From Zygaena filipendulae (taxonomy: Eukaryota > Arthropoda > Insecta > Lepidoptera > Zygaenidae): a stretch of DNA of 64,000 nucleotides. The position numbers were made by a program, and so were the translations under genes. The stretch is taken from assembly GCA_907165275.2 (NCBI GenBank), contig OU015666.1, positions 526,001-590,000 of the forward strand, in the 5' to 3' direction. Shown in pieces: positions 11,131 through 23,577 of this stretch (positions are counted from its first letter, which is position 1; every line of letters starts with the position of its first letter). A model generated the notes under the pieces. That model ran no database searches, was not told the origin of the DNA, and worked only from the letters and a program-made list of their open reading frames with translations.

Positions 11131-11956
11131 CTCGGATCGGAGTGATTCTCTTAAATACATACTCTCCCGGTCAACATAGAGAGCTTTTTATCCCAGCAGA
11201 GTTCTCGAGAGAATTCCGAGCATTACGCGGTTGAAATTGCTATAGAACTGCTGAAATGCCTGTTCCTTTCTGTAACAGACTCCTTGAACGTACATGTAGG
11301 TACCAACATAATATAATTTGAAACTAGAACGATATAAAAATAAAAATTAAACATTTATTAAAAAAAAAAAAAATTTGACAGTGTAAAAATATATAAAGTG
11401 TGTGACGATAATATTAGCATATTTTATTAAAAATATCTAGCTTCTAGCTCTTGAAACACTTTCCTCAAAATTATTATGACGATAATTCTAGGAAAAATTT
11501 GTTATAAAAGAAATTAACAAACTATATTCCACCTATTTGAAAACGCTCACTTAATTCCGGGTCCACTTACTGAACTTAAATTTTCAAGGCCCGTGTAGGT
11601 ATGTTTGCTCAAAGGTTTTTAAACTGTGAAAAATATTCGTGCAGCAATTTTTAATGCCCACTCCAAAATTCACCGGTTAGTTTGCCCAACAGAAGCTCCT
11701 GCGAGGTGGGGTGCGATGTTGTCTGTGCGTTTACTGCGGGCAATTCAAACATTGTTAACTTGTCGCTCGCTCTACCCCTGCACAAGCTATGAGCGGACAG
11801 CGGCCTATTCACGAATTTAACAGTTTACAAGTTACCAGCCAATCTCGTATTTACTAAAGTAAAACTAACTTTAGGGCTATCCAGCAGTGATAGCTCAGTG
11901 GTTGGTGCGTTTGTATGTTCATATGTATTCAGCAACAATAATAACATAGTAATAAT

Positions 11957-12117
11957 CCTACTATCCTACTGATTTTATAAACGCGAAAGATTGTAAGAAT
12001 GTATGGATGGATGGATGGATGGATGAATGGATGTTTGTTACTCTTTTACGTAAAAACTAATGAATGGATTTAAATGAAACTTTACAATAATATAGCTTAT
12101 ACATTAGATTAACACAT
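11957..12117 (+). mobile_element. Helitron-like repeat, 5' fragment
   Basis: It resembles the subfamily at 419-744, including the (GGAT)n expansion and the ACTTTACAATAATATAGCTT segment. It lacks the palindromic 3' half. Confidence 0.65.
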
Positions 12118-12129
12118 TGAAGTAAATGA

Positions 12130-12370
12130 AGTATTCTCATACTTAAGGTAAAGGAAAATATCATGAGGAAGAAATAATGTTGGTAGGGCACTTTCTTGTG
12201 CTAGACAAGTACCACTTTTAAGTTGAAAATCTGCCGCCAAGGAGCTAGCGCTATGTTCCGGTAGTCTCACTTGAAAGCTAGTTCCCATTCTAGTATAGGC
12301 GTGTTTACGATCTTCGACCACACTCATTTAACATCAGGTGAGATGTGGTCTAAAGCCTAGCTTGATAACA
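12130..12370 (-). mobile_element. Retroposon 3' fragment
   Basis: On the minus strand it holds ACATCTCACCTGATGTTAAA and TGTGGTC, resembling the repeated 3' ends of lepidopteran non-LTR elements that carry CATCTCACCTGATGGTAAG-like sequence. No reverse transcriptase frame remains. Confidence 0.45.
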
Positions 12371-12639
12371 ATAAAACAAAACAACTCTAGAATTCGCTAC
12401 CCTTTGCTACGCTTTGTCAATCGTCGAACAAGCGTAGGAGTAGTCACAAGGATCCTTAGCTTCGCTCAACAAAGGGCGTCTGTCTGATATGATGATGAAA
12501 GGCCGATTGGAAATAACTTACTCGTAGTTTTGTTAATCCCGTACGTTTTGTGACCGAATTGCTCCACCTATTCAATTATTATTCTTTGTGCTCATGCTTT
12601 ATGAGTACACTCACTATCTTATTTTATAATACTATACAA

Positions 12640-12800
12640 AAAGACAAGCCATGCTGAGTTTCTGGTCAGTTCTTCACAGTAGAGGATGTATTCCGAACTG
12701 ACAGTCATTTCAACTTATTGTTAGTTCTATGAACCTGCTGAAGATTGTAACAACAAACAACCAATCCTAAGCAATAATATTTTTTTTAATTAATTTTAAT
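12640..12800 (-). mobile_element. Dispersed retroposon fragment (inverted mate at 13737)
   Basis: It contains CTGAGTTTCTGGTCAGTTCT, then GTATTCCGAACTGACAG, AACCTGCTGAAGATTGTAAC and CCAATCCTAAG. The same blocks occur inverted and in reverse order at 13737-13925. It is a non-coding 3' end type fragment. Confidence 0.6.
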
Positions 12801-13736
12801 TTGTACAGCAAATCCCTTCCAAAGGCTTACGGTTTATAGACTTCCGGTTTAATTCGCCTAATGTTTATAACCCGAGTGCACTTAAATGCTAATTTTCCTT
12901 TTATTTCAGCTCAAAAAGCGCTTAAGCGGGTGTGCTTTATGTTATTTTTTCTCATAATTAGTGTGAGCTTAACTGGGAGTGTTTTGCCTTCACATGCGAG
13001 GGCAAGGGTCGCCTTATGTAGAGCCGGGGTGGCCTCGATCCGGAGCTGCCGCGTGTAATCGATGAGCGTGTTGAATGTGGAGGAAGCGAAAGAAGCAGAA
13101 CTGCTGCGACTCTAGTTATATGAGAAGTAAGCTAAGGTTTGACTACAGAAATAGTAATATATGTTCGAAATAACAACGCATTTCATAGTTGGTACCCTGA
13201 GAGAAAAATAGAGGCTTGTTAGGTAAAGTTCGCGACCGAAAAGTAGTTAAAACTGAAAAATTATTCGATTGAAGAAAATTTAAATACAATAACCTAACAA
13301 AAGTGACTTATGGGTAAATTTGATACTGTGAGAATTTAACTTATATAGACGATCAGGTAAAATGTCTGAGGAAGCAAGCGAATTTGTGAATGAAATATAT
13401 AAAAAAAAGTTAAATAAACAGGATCACTCTCAAATTATCCATAAGTACTAATATTAAGTATAAAAAAAGATTCTAATTTTTTTTTGTGTTGGATAAACTC
13501 AAAAACACCTGAACCAATTTCAAAAATTATTCAACTTCAAATTAAAACGGCTTTACTGCCCCAGAAGAGATAAAAACTAAGACAGACTGACAGATAAAAA
13601 GTGGACAGAGCAAAATTCGGCCTTATTGCTAGAGACAATCTTTGTGAGTGTGAATTACAATATTTCCGATTGACATAGGGTATATGTACATTTTATTTGT
13701 GTGCCAGTCGAGGAGCTATCTCGGGAAACCTTATTT
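12801..13736. other. Gene-less stretch
   Basis: No gene or recognised repeat is visible. A 65-codon frame at 12861-13058 has no recognisable domain. Confidence 0.4.
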
Positions 13737-13925
13737 TTAATTACTTAATTAATAATAATAAAATTCAAATTCAAAATTCAACAGCTATTTATTACTTAGG
13801 ATTGGTTACAATCACTTGTAATCGTCAGCAGGTTCTTAAACTATAAATTACCGTCAGTTCGGAATACGTCCTCTGCTGAGAAGAACTGACAAGAAACTCA
13901 GCAGCGCTGTCTTTTAATGATCATA
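13737..13925 (+). mobile_element. Dispersed retroposon fragment
   Basis: It is the inverted mate of 12640-12800. It contains TAGGATTGGTTACAATCACT, CAGCAGGTTCTTAAACTATA, CAGTTCGGAATACGTC and AGAACTGACAAGAAACTCAG. Confidence 0.6.
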
Positions 13926-14149
13926 CTTATAAACTAGGAGAACAAAAAATTATAATTGGATAGAGCAATTCATTCCCAAACGTCTGTATCATTTAAATAG
14001 TCTACTACACTATAATATGCTTTATAGCATAATCTGTGTTTAATAAGTGTCTTGAATTTATTAATTTTATCAATCTATAATATCAATCTATCAATAAATT
14101 AATCAATCATGAAACATTAGCAATCTATGTACATAGTTCTGAAACCGAA

Positions 14150-14345
14150 GTGACGTGTCGAATTGTCGGGAGGAACGCAATAAATCGCGCAAGAGTCGCG
14201 AGCTCTGGGCGCGCTGTAGTGAGAGCAGTGAGCGCAGTGAGCGCGGTGAGCGCAGTGAGCGGAGCGTGTAATCGGACAAGCAGCGTGTCGCCCCGCGGGA
14301 TCTGCCGCTGGATTGGGTTTGCACTTGCGGCCGGGCAGCTTTACC
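14150..14345. repeat. GC-rich block with (GCAGTGAGC)n-type tandem repeat
   Basis: A 9-10 bp unit (GCAGTGAGC, GCGGTGAGC) is repeated about five times at 14218-14268 inside a GC-rich island. Open frames exist on both strands (84 and 92 codons) but follow from the repeat and base composition. Confidence 0.6.
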
Positions 14346-14555
14346 GGATTTTGGGGTCCGTGGGCGTTTTTTCTTTAACATTTATAAATGTTTTCCAATT
14401 TTAGTGTAAAAATTGGCAAGCGAACTACGATTCCAACAGAAAAAAACGGTGTGATATTAAATTTAAGAATGTTTTAATATCATCCCATGGATCATTTCTA
14501 AATTAATAACCATTGACGTAATTATCTTAAATAAATGAAAGAAATACGACATTTT

Positions 14556-14742
14556 CTGTACTAATATTATCTCTGTCTGTCTGTCTGTTACCTGTTCACG
14601 CCCTAACTACTCAAACGATCACCATGAAATTTCGCATACAAGTTGTCTGGCGTACAGAAAAGCACATTGGGTAGTTTTTATTCCGAATTTCCCAATCGGA
14701 CTCTGAAATATAACAAAAGTGAAAACGTTGGGAATTGACTAG
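14556..14742 (+). mobile_element. Helitron-like short repeat, diverged
   Basis: It has TACTAATATTAT, a (CTGT)n run, the conserved ATGAAATTTCGCATACA segment and a CTAG end. The palindrome is eroded. Confidence 0.6.
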
Positions 14743-14745
14743 TAA

Positions 14746-15055
14746 TCTATATAATAAAAATAAAAACGAATCGCCAAATGTGTTGCTAAGCGCATAACTT
14801 CCAAACGACTGCACCAAATTCGAAAATTGTTTTTTTTTGTGTTCGTCATTGACAGGACAAGGTTTATGTAAAAGAAGTTTGGAGTTCCTGCGGGAATTCC
14901 GAAACTCACGCGGGTGAATCTCCGAAACGGTTGGACCGATATTGACGGGACTTTCACTGCTAATTAGCTGTTGTTATAAGGAGTACATTAGACTGCATTG
15001 GAGTTCCTGCGGGAATCCCGAAACTCACGCGGGTGAAACCGCGGGGCACAGCTAG
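14746..15055 (+). mobile_element. Helitron-like repeat, TCTATATAATAAAA subfamily
   Basis: It has a different 5' body (TGTGTTGCTAAGCGCATAAC), then two blocks of GGAGTTCCTGCGGGAAT and an ACCGCGGGGCACAGCTAG end. Confidence 0.7.
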
Positions 15056-15207
15056 TTAATCATAAAAAAGGATTTAAAACTTCTGGTTATCTATTAGATA
15101 TAACTTAATATCCTCGGCTAAAACAGGTGTTATTATTCTGAATATAGCGAGAAATTTTCATCGTGTACAGATAAATCCAAATCTTAAATGATAATTATAT
15201 TCCACTA

Positions 15208-15400
15208 CTAGCTGTGCCCCACGGTTTCACCCGCGCGAAAGGTTTTTATACAACAACTTTTTTCCCGACATCCGATTTCAATGAAACAAAGCCTATATGT
15301 AGCTCCAGGCTAAGCTTAATCTACCTGTGAAAACAGTAGATTCAGAGATTATCGCGAACAGACAGACAGACAGACATACAGAAAAGATTTTTAAAACCCC
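15208..15400 (-). mobile_element. Helitron-like repeat
   Basis: It has a CTAGCTGTGCCCCACGGTTT end on the minus strand. The distal part carries a (CAGA)n run at 15357-15376. Confidence 0.65.
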
Positions 15401-16263
15401 TTTTTTGTGGTTGGTTACTCTTCGTTTATCGTCTCGTGTCAATTTCTGTTAAAAATATTCAATGTACAGAATCGCGGATTCTACTCTTTTATTATAGTAT
15501 AGAAGATAATATACAGGACCCGAACGCTTCGCTGTCGATACTAAAACGTATCCGAGCTGAACAGGTAGCGATATCCAGCTATCCGATACTCGTTGAGAAC
15601 GGAAGCTGGCCTGAAGTGACGTCACTTCCTCCGCCGTCCCTCCACGACTGGCTCCGATAGCAATCTCAATTTTATCAAGGTCTATCGTTATTATATTGAA
15701 CTTACCTACTATTTTTATGAATGAATGAAATTATTTCTATTAAAGGAACTACGAAATTAACGCGGGTGAATCCGCGGGGAATAACTAGTTTTACAATGAA
15801 TAAATAAGATCGAAAGTTAATCTAGTGTAGAGTCGTTAATGTCAAAACCAATAAATAATAAAAATACTAATTAATGTAAATAAAAAATAAACAATAAATG
15901 AGTCAAGGTTCACCTTATTATAATCTAACGTACATACAATGTTTAGACTTCACTAGCAGTTTAGTTTTTTTTAAACGAAAGCATAAAACACCGTTTTAGT
16001 CCGCTTATGTATAAGGTACTAACATAAACAAGAAATTAACAAAGTAAAACACGTGATTTTAAATAAATTCCTTTAAAATTTAAAGTTTTTTGATACATAA
16101 CATGTTTGTAAAGATTAAGAATAAATACAATATGGTTTTGAAAGAAAGAAAGAAAGAAAGAAAAGGCATTTATTTGGAAGCAGAGACACGCTTCAATTAC
16201 AATTAGTTTATACTTCAAGAAAGCTTTGAGATCATGAAATGAAATGCAATGTGTGTGAAATCT
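15401..16263. other. Gene-less stretch with small repeat remnants
   Basis: A Helitron-like 3' remnant ends in CTAG at 15785-15788. An (AAAG)n microsatellite lies at 16139-16163. A 74-codon frame at 15436-15660 in a GC-richer block has no recognisable domain. Confidence 0.45.
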
Positions 16264-16746
16264 GTACTAATATTATAAAGAGCAAAAGTTTGTGAGTTTG
16301 GGAGTTTGTGACGTTGTAGGGGGTAATCTCGGGATCTACTGAACCAATTTTGAAAATTCTTTCATTAATAGGAAGCTACAGTGATCTTGAGTGTCATAGG
16401 GTATTTATTATTTGGGAATTCCCGCGGAAACTCCGAATTTCCCGCGGGTAAAACCACGGAGGAACAGCTATCTCTGGATCTACTAAACCGATTTCGAAAA
16501 TTCTTTCACTCATAGGTAGCTGCAGTGATCTTGAATGTCATAAGGTACTTTTTATTCCGGAATTCTCGCGGGAACTCTGAATTTCCCGCGGGCTGAACCA
16601 CGGGAGAACAGCTATTTCTGGATCTACTAAACCAATTTTGAAAATTCTTTCACTTATAGGAAGCTACAGTGATCTTGAATGTCATAGGGTACTTTTTATT
16701 CCGGAATTCCCGCGGGAACTCTGAAATTACCGCGGGGGTGAGCTAG
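16264..16746 (+). mobile_element. Helitron-like repeat with 3' half in three tandem units
   Basis: After the TACTAATATTATAAA start, a unit beginning GATCTACT recurs at 16333, 16477 and 16621, a period of 144 bp. Each unit carries its own AAAATTCTTTCA segment, its own CCCGCGGGAACTC palindrome and an ACAGCTA-like end. Only the last reaches CTAG (16743-16746). Confidence 0.8.
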
Positions 16747-17029
16747 TGTTCTATATTTTCGTTCTCTCGACGTACTTTAGGCGTTGTAAATTATATCTTC
16801 CAGTACTATTTCCATTAATATTTTCGTTTCAATACGATGACATGAGGAAAATACTGTTTTTATTTTCAAATAATAAAAATATACGTTTCATTATTTTATT
16901 CAGGGCGTAACGAGCCGCTGTAAATTGATATCTGAAACAAATTGTTTGTAATGAATCCGTAGGTAAAGAAAGTACATTTTATTTTGTGAATAAAAAAGTA
17001 TACGAGGAAAATTTATTTTTAGGTTATCA

Positions 17030-17225
17030 CTAGCTGTGCCCCGCGGTTTCATCCGCGGTAATTTCGGAGTTCCCGCGGGAAGTACTGGATAAAAGTACCC
17101 TATGTCCTTTTCTGTACCCCTGACAACGGGCATGCCAAATTTCATCCAAATCCGTCCAGCCGTTTTTGCGTGATTGAGTAACAAACATCCAAACATCCAC
17201 ACTTTCACTTTTATAATATTAGTAG
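17030..17225 (-). mobile_element. Helitron-like short repeat, well preserved
   Basis: It runs from CTAGCTGTGCCCCGCGGTTT through a near-intact palindrome to AATATTAGTA. The 123-codon minus-strand frame overlapping it is a repeat translation. Confidence 0.8.
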
Positions 17226-17275
17226 TATTACGGCGCGTCATATTAGGACGGTACCTGTCTTTCAGTCTCATAATA

Positions 17276-17601
17276 GGGATGTGGACTACTTTTGAAAATC
17301 AAAATTCTAATTAGTCCGTCAGTTAGAAAATAAAAAGACAATAGACACGTATTTTTTGCTTTTTTAAATAAATTAAAATACCTATAAAGAGATAAAGCGC
17401 ATTAAAGTTTAGGGTGAGGGGGTCGTGACGTCACTAACCGCAAAACCGCCATACAAACTGTCAGAATAGTGACGTCACGCGAAATTTCAACTCAATATAA
17501 CGCCATTATTTTTTGATTACGTAAAAAAAGAAAAATACGTGTTCAATATTTTTTAATAATCTACAAGACGGACTAAAAAATAAAAATTAGTCAACATGCC
17601 C
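17276..17601 (+). mobile_element. MITE with two TGACGTCA sites (copy 2)
   Basis: This copy is complete, from GGGATGTGGACTA to TAGTCAACATGCCC, with the TGACGTCA palindromes near 17427 and 17471. Confidence 0.8.
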
Positions 17602-18169
17602 ATTGTTTGGGCACGCAGGGTAAACAATTTTCAAAACGCGTTATCGTAAACACGGTATAAAAATAATTAACTTTATAATTACATACGAGTTAAGAAACTC
17701 TGAGTACTTGATTAACTTAGAATAAATACAGTCTATCCTTCCCTCTTTTTTTGAAGTGAGTTAAAAAGTGATGTATAAAGTATTTGCCCACGTATTAAAG
17801 GGTCAGCTGTCCAATCCGAACGTTTTATTGGACACGAAGTTATCCCGACTCAAAAAAAGCTATTCCATCAAGCAGTTGGGCTCTCTCTATTCAATGGCGG
17901 GCGGTGCGCCGTCCCCGGGGTATCGGGTTCGATTCCCGACAACTCCGCAAGCACCTGCCATCTAATTTGACCCAATGTAATCCTCATACATATAGATTCG
18001 CCTGGGATCTGTCCGTTGGACACCTTTGGACTTTGGTAATTTATTTGCGGACAAAACTTTTTTTTCTTAGTTTAGATATAGTCCGTTCGGGGATCGTATG
18101 TTCACGCCACAGCCACTTCAAAGGAGTTGAAGCTGAGATACCCACTGAAATGTATGTAATGAAGTGTAA
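17602..18169. other. Mostly unassigned; possible tRNA-like SINE head
   Basis: A GGGTTCGATTCCCG block at 17925-17938 matches the internal promoter B box of tRNA genes and SINEs, but no clear A box or cloverleaf precedes it. It is more likely a SINE remnant than a tRNA. The rest is unassigned. Confidence 0.35.
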
Positions 18170-18875
18170 TCTATTATAAATGCGAAAGTAACTCTGTCTG
18201 TCTGTGTGTCTGTGTGTCTGTCGGTTATGCTTTCACACGCTTTATGCATTCCCGCGGGAACTTCAAAACGAAACCACAAAGGGAACAGCTAGTGTGATAT
18301 AATTTGAAAAGTTAGAAGAACTAATACGGAGGTTGTCGCGCTTTTTTAAATGACTACCTAAAACTCTGTCGAACGATTTTCACAGTGAGCTCGGGCGCGG
18401 CGGGAAATGGCAGCCAATATCCGGTCGGATGTCAAACGATAGGTATATATCAGCTGCTGAAAAGTTACAGTATCTACTATGGTAGTATGTCTGCGATGAA
18501 GGGAATGTTATTCGTGAAATTCTACTGTAATATTATAAATGTGAATGTGTGGATGTTTGTTACTCAATCAAGCAAAAACGGCTGAACGGATTTGGACGAA
18601 ACTTGGCATGCACGTTGTCAGGAGTACAGAGAAGAACATAGGGCTCTTTTTATCCCGGACTTCTCGCGGGAACTCCGAAATTATTGCGGGTGAAACCGCG
18701 CGGGACAGTTAGTCTACAGTCTAAACCTTACTATTATGTGATCAATGCGAATTGTTTGTTTATTAGATTTGTTTGTTACGCTTTCACGCCTTAACGGCTC
18801 AACCGATCAGCATGAAATTTTACATTGACGTACAGAAAAGGACATAGGGTGCTTTTTATCCCGGAAGTTTCACTC
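18170..18875 (+). mobile_element. Three Helitron-like copies or fragments
   Basis: 18170-18292 is short, with a (CTGT)n run and a CTAG end. 18524-18713 is nearly complete but ends TTAG. 18765-18875 is a 3'-truncated fragment that ends at CCCGGAAGTTTCAC. Between them lies about 230 bp with no recognised feature. Confidence 0.65.
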
Positions 18876-19478
18876 ACCGTTTTTCACTTTAATCAATAGC
18901 TTATAGCCACTGAATATTTTCGGCACGAATTATTATACATATATTACAGCAATTCTAACGCAATCTGGAGCGAGCAGCGGCGAGAGAAAAAAATATACAG
19001 TCCTCCAACCCTTCCTTACCTTAAATATACTTACAACGAACCGCCGTGCAAAAACGAACTGAAAAATCATGAAAATAAAGTTTAAAATTAATTGCCCCGG
19101 TGATATTTACAAGAAATTCGAATATATTGTTATATAATGCGAAAATGTACTAGAGAGTTATCCACGTGGAAATGCAGGCACCTCTTAAAGATGATAATTC
19201 CAAATCAGCGCGGCGGAGTGAGGAGATAAATTTCTCGAATGTTCACATTACAAATGCAATATGGCCGCGTCGAGCTACAAGCGATTATGAACTCTAAAGT
19301 GCCGCGCGAATGTCTTTTGTTTGAGTGAAAGTTCATAGAACGATCGATTTTTAAACGTATCGTGGCGTTTTAGAGTCCAAATTCGAGGCACCGCAACCGA
19401 GAAACCGCAGGTATTCTATTTAAAGACGGTAATAGAGTTACATACTTATAGGCGATGTAAAACAATGATTAATTAATA
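18876..19478. other. Gene-less stretch
   Basis: This is single-copy looking sequence with moderately GC-rich patches (19200-19400). No frame or repeat is supported. Confidence 0.4.
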
Positions 19479-19796
19479 GGCATGTTGACTAATTTTTGTT
19501 TTAGCCCGTCTTGTAGATTATTAAAAAATATTGGACACGTATTTTTTCTTTTTTTACGTAATCAAAAAATATCGGCGATACATTGAGTTGAGATTTCGCG
19601 TGACGTCACTATTCAGACAGTTTGTATGGCGGTTTTAGCGGTTAGTGACGTCACGAGCCCCTCACCCTAAACTTTAATGCGCTTTATCTCTGTATATTTT
19701 AATTTATTTGAAAAAGCCAAAAGTACGTGTCTATTGTTTTTTTATTTTCTGACGGACTAATTAGAATTTTGATTTTCAAAAGTAGTCAACATCCCC
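19479..19796 (-). mobile_element. MITE with two TGACGTCA sites (copy 3)
   Basis: This is a complete copy in the opposite orientation to 17276-17601. The inverted ends are GGCATGTTGACTA and TAGTCAACATCCCC. Confidence 0.8.
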
Positions 19797-19805
19797 ATTA
19801 TATCA

Positions 19806-20400
19806 CTAGCTGTGCCCCGCGGTTTCACCTGCGTGAATTTCGGAGTTCCCGCAGGAACTTTGAAATCTGAAATTTTGTCCAAAAAAAATTCTGGATAGTC
19901 ACCCTTTTCACCTAAGGGTATAAAAAATAGCCTACGACCTATTCTAAGATCTACAAAATATTTCATAACAATCGGTCAAACCGTTTCGGAGGATTTCGAT
20001 AACAGACAAACTGTGACACGAGATTTTTATATATTAGACTAGCCGTTCCCCACAGTTTTACCTGCGTTAATTTCGGAGATCCTGCGGTAATTACAGGGTA
20101 AAACTGTACCCCTGACAACGTGTGTGCCAAATTTCATGATGATCTATTGAGTAAAACGTGAAAGCGTAACAAAGTACTTTTTTCGACACTTCCAACAATT
20201 ATATTATCGTTATATGTATTTCAACCAATTAACACAAAACCTTGACAAATTCTTTACTTAAACCTTCCTCATGAATCACTCAATCTATTAATGAAAACCG
20301 CATGAAAATCTGTTCAGTGATAGTTTTTGAAACTTTTGAACTTTTTGAGTTTATAGCGAACAGACAGACGACCCGGCGGACTTTATTTTATAATATTATG
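19806..20400 (-). mobile_element. Two adjacent Helitron-like copies plus a related remnant
   Basis: 19806-20037 and 20039-20185 each end in CTAG on the minus strand. 20265-20400 carries the CCTCATGAATCACTCAATCT segment that also follows the Helitron-like copy at 50763. Confidence 0.65.
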
Positions 20401-20500
20401 TAGGTAGGTAGTGAAGAAGTGCCAAAATTGTTTTCAGTACACTATTCGTATTTACTGAAAAGTTTATGTTTAAGTTTAGAAAACAACCGATCACACCAAT

Positions 20501-20825
20501 GGGGATGTGGACTACTTTTGAAAATCAAAATTCTAATTAGTCCGTCAGTTAGAAAATAAAAAAACAATAGACACGTATTTTTTGCTTTTTTAAATAAATT
20601 AAAATATACAGAGATAAAGCGCATTAAAGTTTAGGGTGAGGGGGTCGTGACGTCACTAACCGCTAAACCCGCCATACAAACTGTCAGAATAGTGACGTCA
20701 CGCGAAATTTCAACTCAATATATCGCCGTTATTTTTTGATTACGTAAAAAAAGAAAAAATATGTGTCCAATATTTTTTAATAATCTACAAGACGGACTAA
20801 AAAATAAAAATTAGTCAACATGCCC
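20501..20825 (+). mobile_element. MITE with two TGACGTCA sites (copy 4)
   Basis: This is a complete copy, nearly identical to 17276-17601, with TGACGTCA near 20650 and 20694. Confidence 0.8.
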
Positions 20826-21144
20826 ATTACTTAACTTAACTTAACTCTAAAACTGGTAATCTGTGTACAACATAGATAAATTTTAGTTCCCACACGTTTG
20901 TACGTTAAATACAGAACACAAACACTGTTATGTGTACAAGCTCATTAAGTTGAAGCTTAAAGCCTTAGACATGTCTGTGCACGTTAAATATGCATGACCA
21001 GTCTGCGCCGCGCCTTATGTTGTACAGGATGTTCGCTTTGCAACCATTAATATTTGATGGTACACTCGAATTATCGGGGGCGGAGCGGCTGACTCGGCAG
21101 ATGAAGTTACTCTATGTTACTCTATCGATTGTTCTCATCCAATG
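20826..21144. other. Gene-less stretch before the first LTR element
   Basis: No repeat or gene is recognised. A GC-richer patch lies at 21075-21105. Confidence 0.4.
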
Positions 21145-21148
21145 CTGG

Positions 21149-23536
21149 TGTGACGCCCTATGAGGCTTAAAAATTTATTTATATTCGAAAAAGCATTTTA
21201 AAGATATATGTATAGTGTATTATAACATAATACACTATATGTATAATGTATTATGATATAATACACTATAAAACTTAAGTTGAAATATATTTAAAGTATT
21301 GCGAGTTGATAAACTCACAATCTAAATTTTGTATGATTATTGATGTATAATTCATAAACTAAAATGAATAAAGTAATTATTCATATGAAATAAAATGTTT
21401 ATAATAAGGTATATTAACCGTGTGCTTGGTTTCAGATGTAACGGTGATATCGACTTGTACCCCCCAACCCCCCGCATACCCCTCTCAAACGAGACGCGAA
21501 CGCACCGCCAGTATCCACGCGGGCGGCTGAGACGTGAAGTGGCATCGCGCGGCGGGCGGACGAGCGAGTCGAGAGGCTACGCGTCGCGCGTAGAGCGCGT
21601 CGCGTATACAACATTAAATGTTGTTAAACGAGTTTGGTGGTGGCTCGAATATAGATTTGCATTATTATGCTTATCTAAATATTAAGTTAACATAGAGTGT
21701 TGACAAACGAGTTTGGTGGTAGCTCGTATACGGATATTGTATTATTATACAAATCTAAATAATTATATTGGAGTCTCACGTGAAGGTCTTAGATGAGAAT
21801 GCCGACGACCACTTTCACAATAAAGATGATGTAGTTGGGAGTTCGAACGAGCTTACGTACTTAGTGACTTGTCGCTCTGTACGAAAGCCTTGTCAACGCG
21901 CTCGACGTCCGTTAGGATATCTTGTGCGAAGACATATATTATTATGAGGAAGGCTTTCGGTGTGTATGGATTGTAATTTTATTGTTATTAAATTATAATT
22001 CATCACATCTTATCGGCTCGATGCATACGTGTATTTTCAATTTATTGGAATTTACAACGACGATGAACTCTAATCCTGAGCGGTTAGACGTCGCGCGTCG
22101 CGAGCGTAAGATAATGTGGAAAGGTAAAAATCCGCGCCTTGAGTTGTCTTCGCCGTGACGGGTTTCGTTGTGCACGTATTGTATCTTGTCTATTGAATAA
22201 CTACGCCTTCCGTGTTATTCAAAAACTATCATCGACTATGCGGCTGACTGGAGACGCGGGATCGCTTCCTACACCAAGGGAGTGTTGAACGCTCTTCTTT
22301 CAAGATAACATTACTTTCTTTTTTTTACAAACATAATAATTATAGTCAATGCGCTTTGTGACTTTGTTACGTTGTGCAGAGATTATGGGATCGGCTGTGG
22401 ACGACCTAGTCGTTAACGCTTGATCTCGGTAAACAGTTGTGTTTTTCAACACGACTTGTTTATCAAATGAACGAGTGCTGAGTGGGTGTTGTACGAGGAC
22501 GAGTGTGATCCAATCAATTGGGCTTCGGCCTTAGCTACGTGTAGCTACTTATAACACAAATTGACCGACTGAAGTTATGATGTCCGGCGAGACTGGTCTC
22601 ATACACTTATATTTGAATTATTGGGATGGTGTTGAGGTCGCGGTACTATCCGCATTACGGCCTCGGTCTTCGGGCTGACACGTACCCAGGGGTCTCGGCA
22701 CCGCCGAATTATGACCTCCAACGATTGCTGCTGATACGGGACGTACAGTCTCATATAGCTGATTCATCCTCTAACGGATGTCGGTTATGCATATTTGGAG
22801 AACTCTCTACCTTGTGCAACACAGGTGGGGGGGGGTGGTAACTGCTTATGAGCAGGTGGATGACCATCACCGTGGGTAGCGCAGGACGGGGCTATTCCAC
22901 CTCTCGCTATATAATAAACTTGTTATGTAGTGAGAGCCATTGTAAATATTCCTATTGGAATATCAAGTTGATTATATTAAACTTCGTATGGGAGGTGTTC
23001 TATGAGCATCATATTCCTATCTCAGAATCCGAACACTACTAACGTCGATAGACGTAAGTTAGTGATTATGTGTACCACTGTAATAAGGCTACCGTCTTTG
23101 GAGTCTCTCTGCTTCCGGGCTAACAACACTATTAACGCACAGACGTTAAATAAATGTACAGTGTAGTCTCGCACTTAAAAATAGAACCGTTCGTGTAGAG
23201 CGAGTTCATATAAGGAACGAATGTCACCCAACTCAAACGCAGTTGGGTGTACTAAATATAAATATTTCTTGTAAGAAATATTATGCACAAATATTAAAAT
23301 AAAATGTCAAATTAATTGATGGTTGTTTTATTCAATTAATACCTAAGTCCAACCTCGACCCATTATAATAATGCGGATAGGATGGTGACGGAATCGAATC
23401 TCAACCTAAAAGAAACTGGAGTCATTTATAACACAACGTAAAACTGGGTCTAACTATTAGACGAAATTGGCCAAAATTAAAATGTTCAACATCTTTGATG
23501 TTGTTCATAAATTGATGGAGGAGGGTGAAAGATACA
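21149..23536 (+). repeat. 5' LTR (2388 bp)
   Basis: It starts TGTGACGCCC and ends TACA, so it has the usual TG...CA ends. It matches 29272-31659 at a constant offset of 8123; the only difference I saw is A versus T at the fifth base from the end. It contains an AT-rich palindromic start (TATAGTGTATTATAACATAA near 21211), a GC-rich block near 21500-21605, and a 62-66 bp internal repeat (21621-21682 and 21699-21764, both with ACGAGTTTGGTGGT). AATAAA occurs near 21820. Short frames inside are identical in both LTRs and have no recognisable domain. At 2.4 kb it is unusually long for an insect Ty3/Gypsy LTR. Confidence 0.95.
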
Positions 23537-23539
23537 ATT

Positions 23540-23552
23540 TGGTGCCGTGACC
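23540..23552 (+). promoter_or_regulatory. Primer binding site
   Basis: TGGTGCCGTGACC begins 3 nt after the LTR end. TGG at this place pairs with the CCA 3' end of a tRNA primer. I do not name the tRNA. Confidence 0.75.
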
Positions 23553-23577
23553 AGGATCATGGCTTAGTTAGTAATGT

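Noticed and set aside
17900..17945. Second tRNA-like B box
   Set aside because: No matching A box or acceptor stem is visible; at most a SINE remnant.
21395..21685. 96-codon frame in each LTR of the first element (also 29518-29808)
   Set aside because: Identity between the two copies only reflects LTR identity. The composition follows the GC-rich block and no domain is recognisable.
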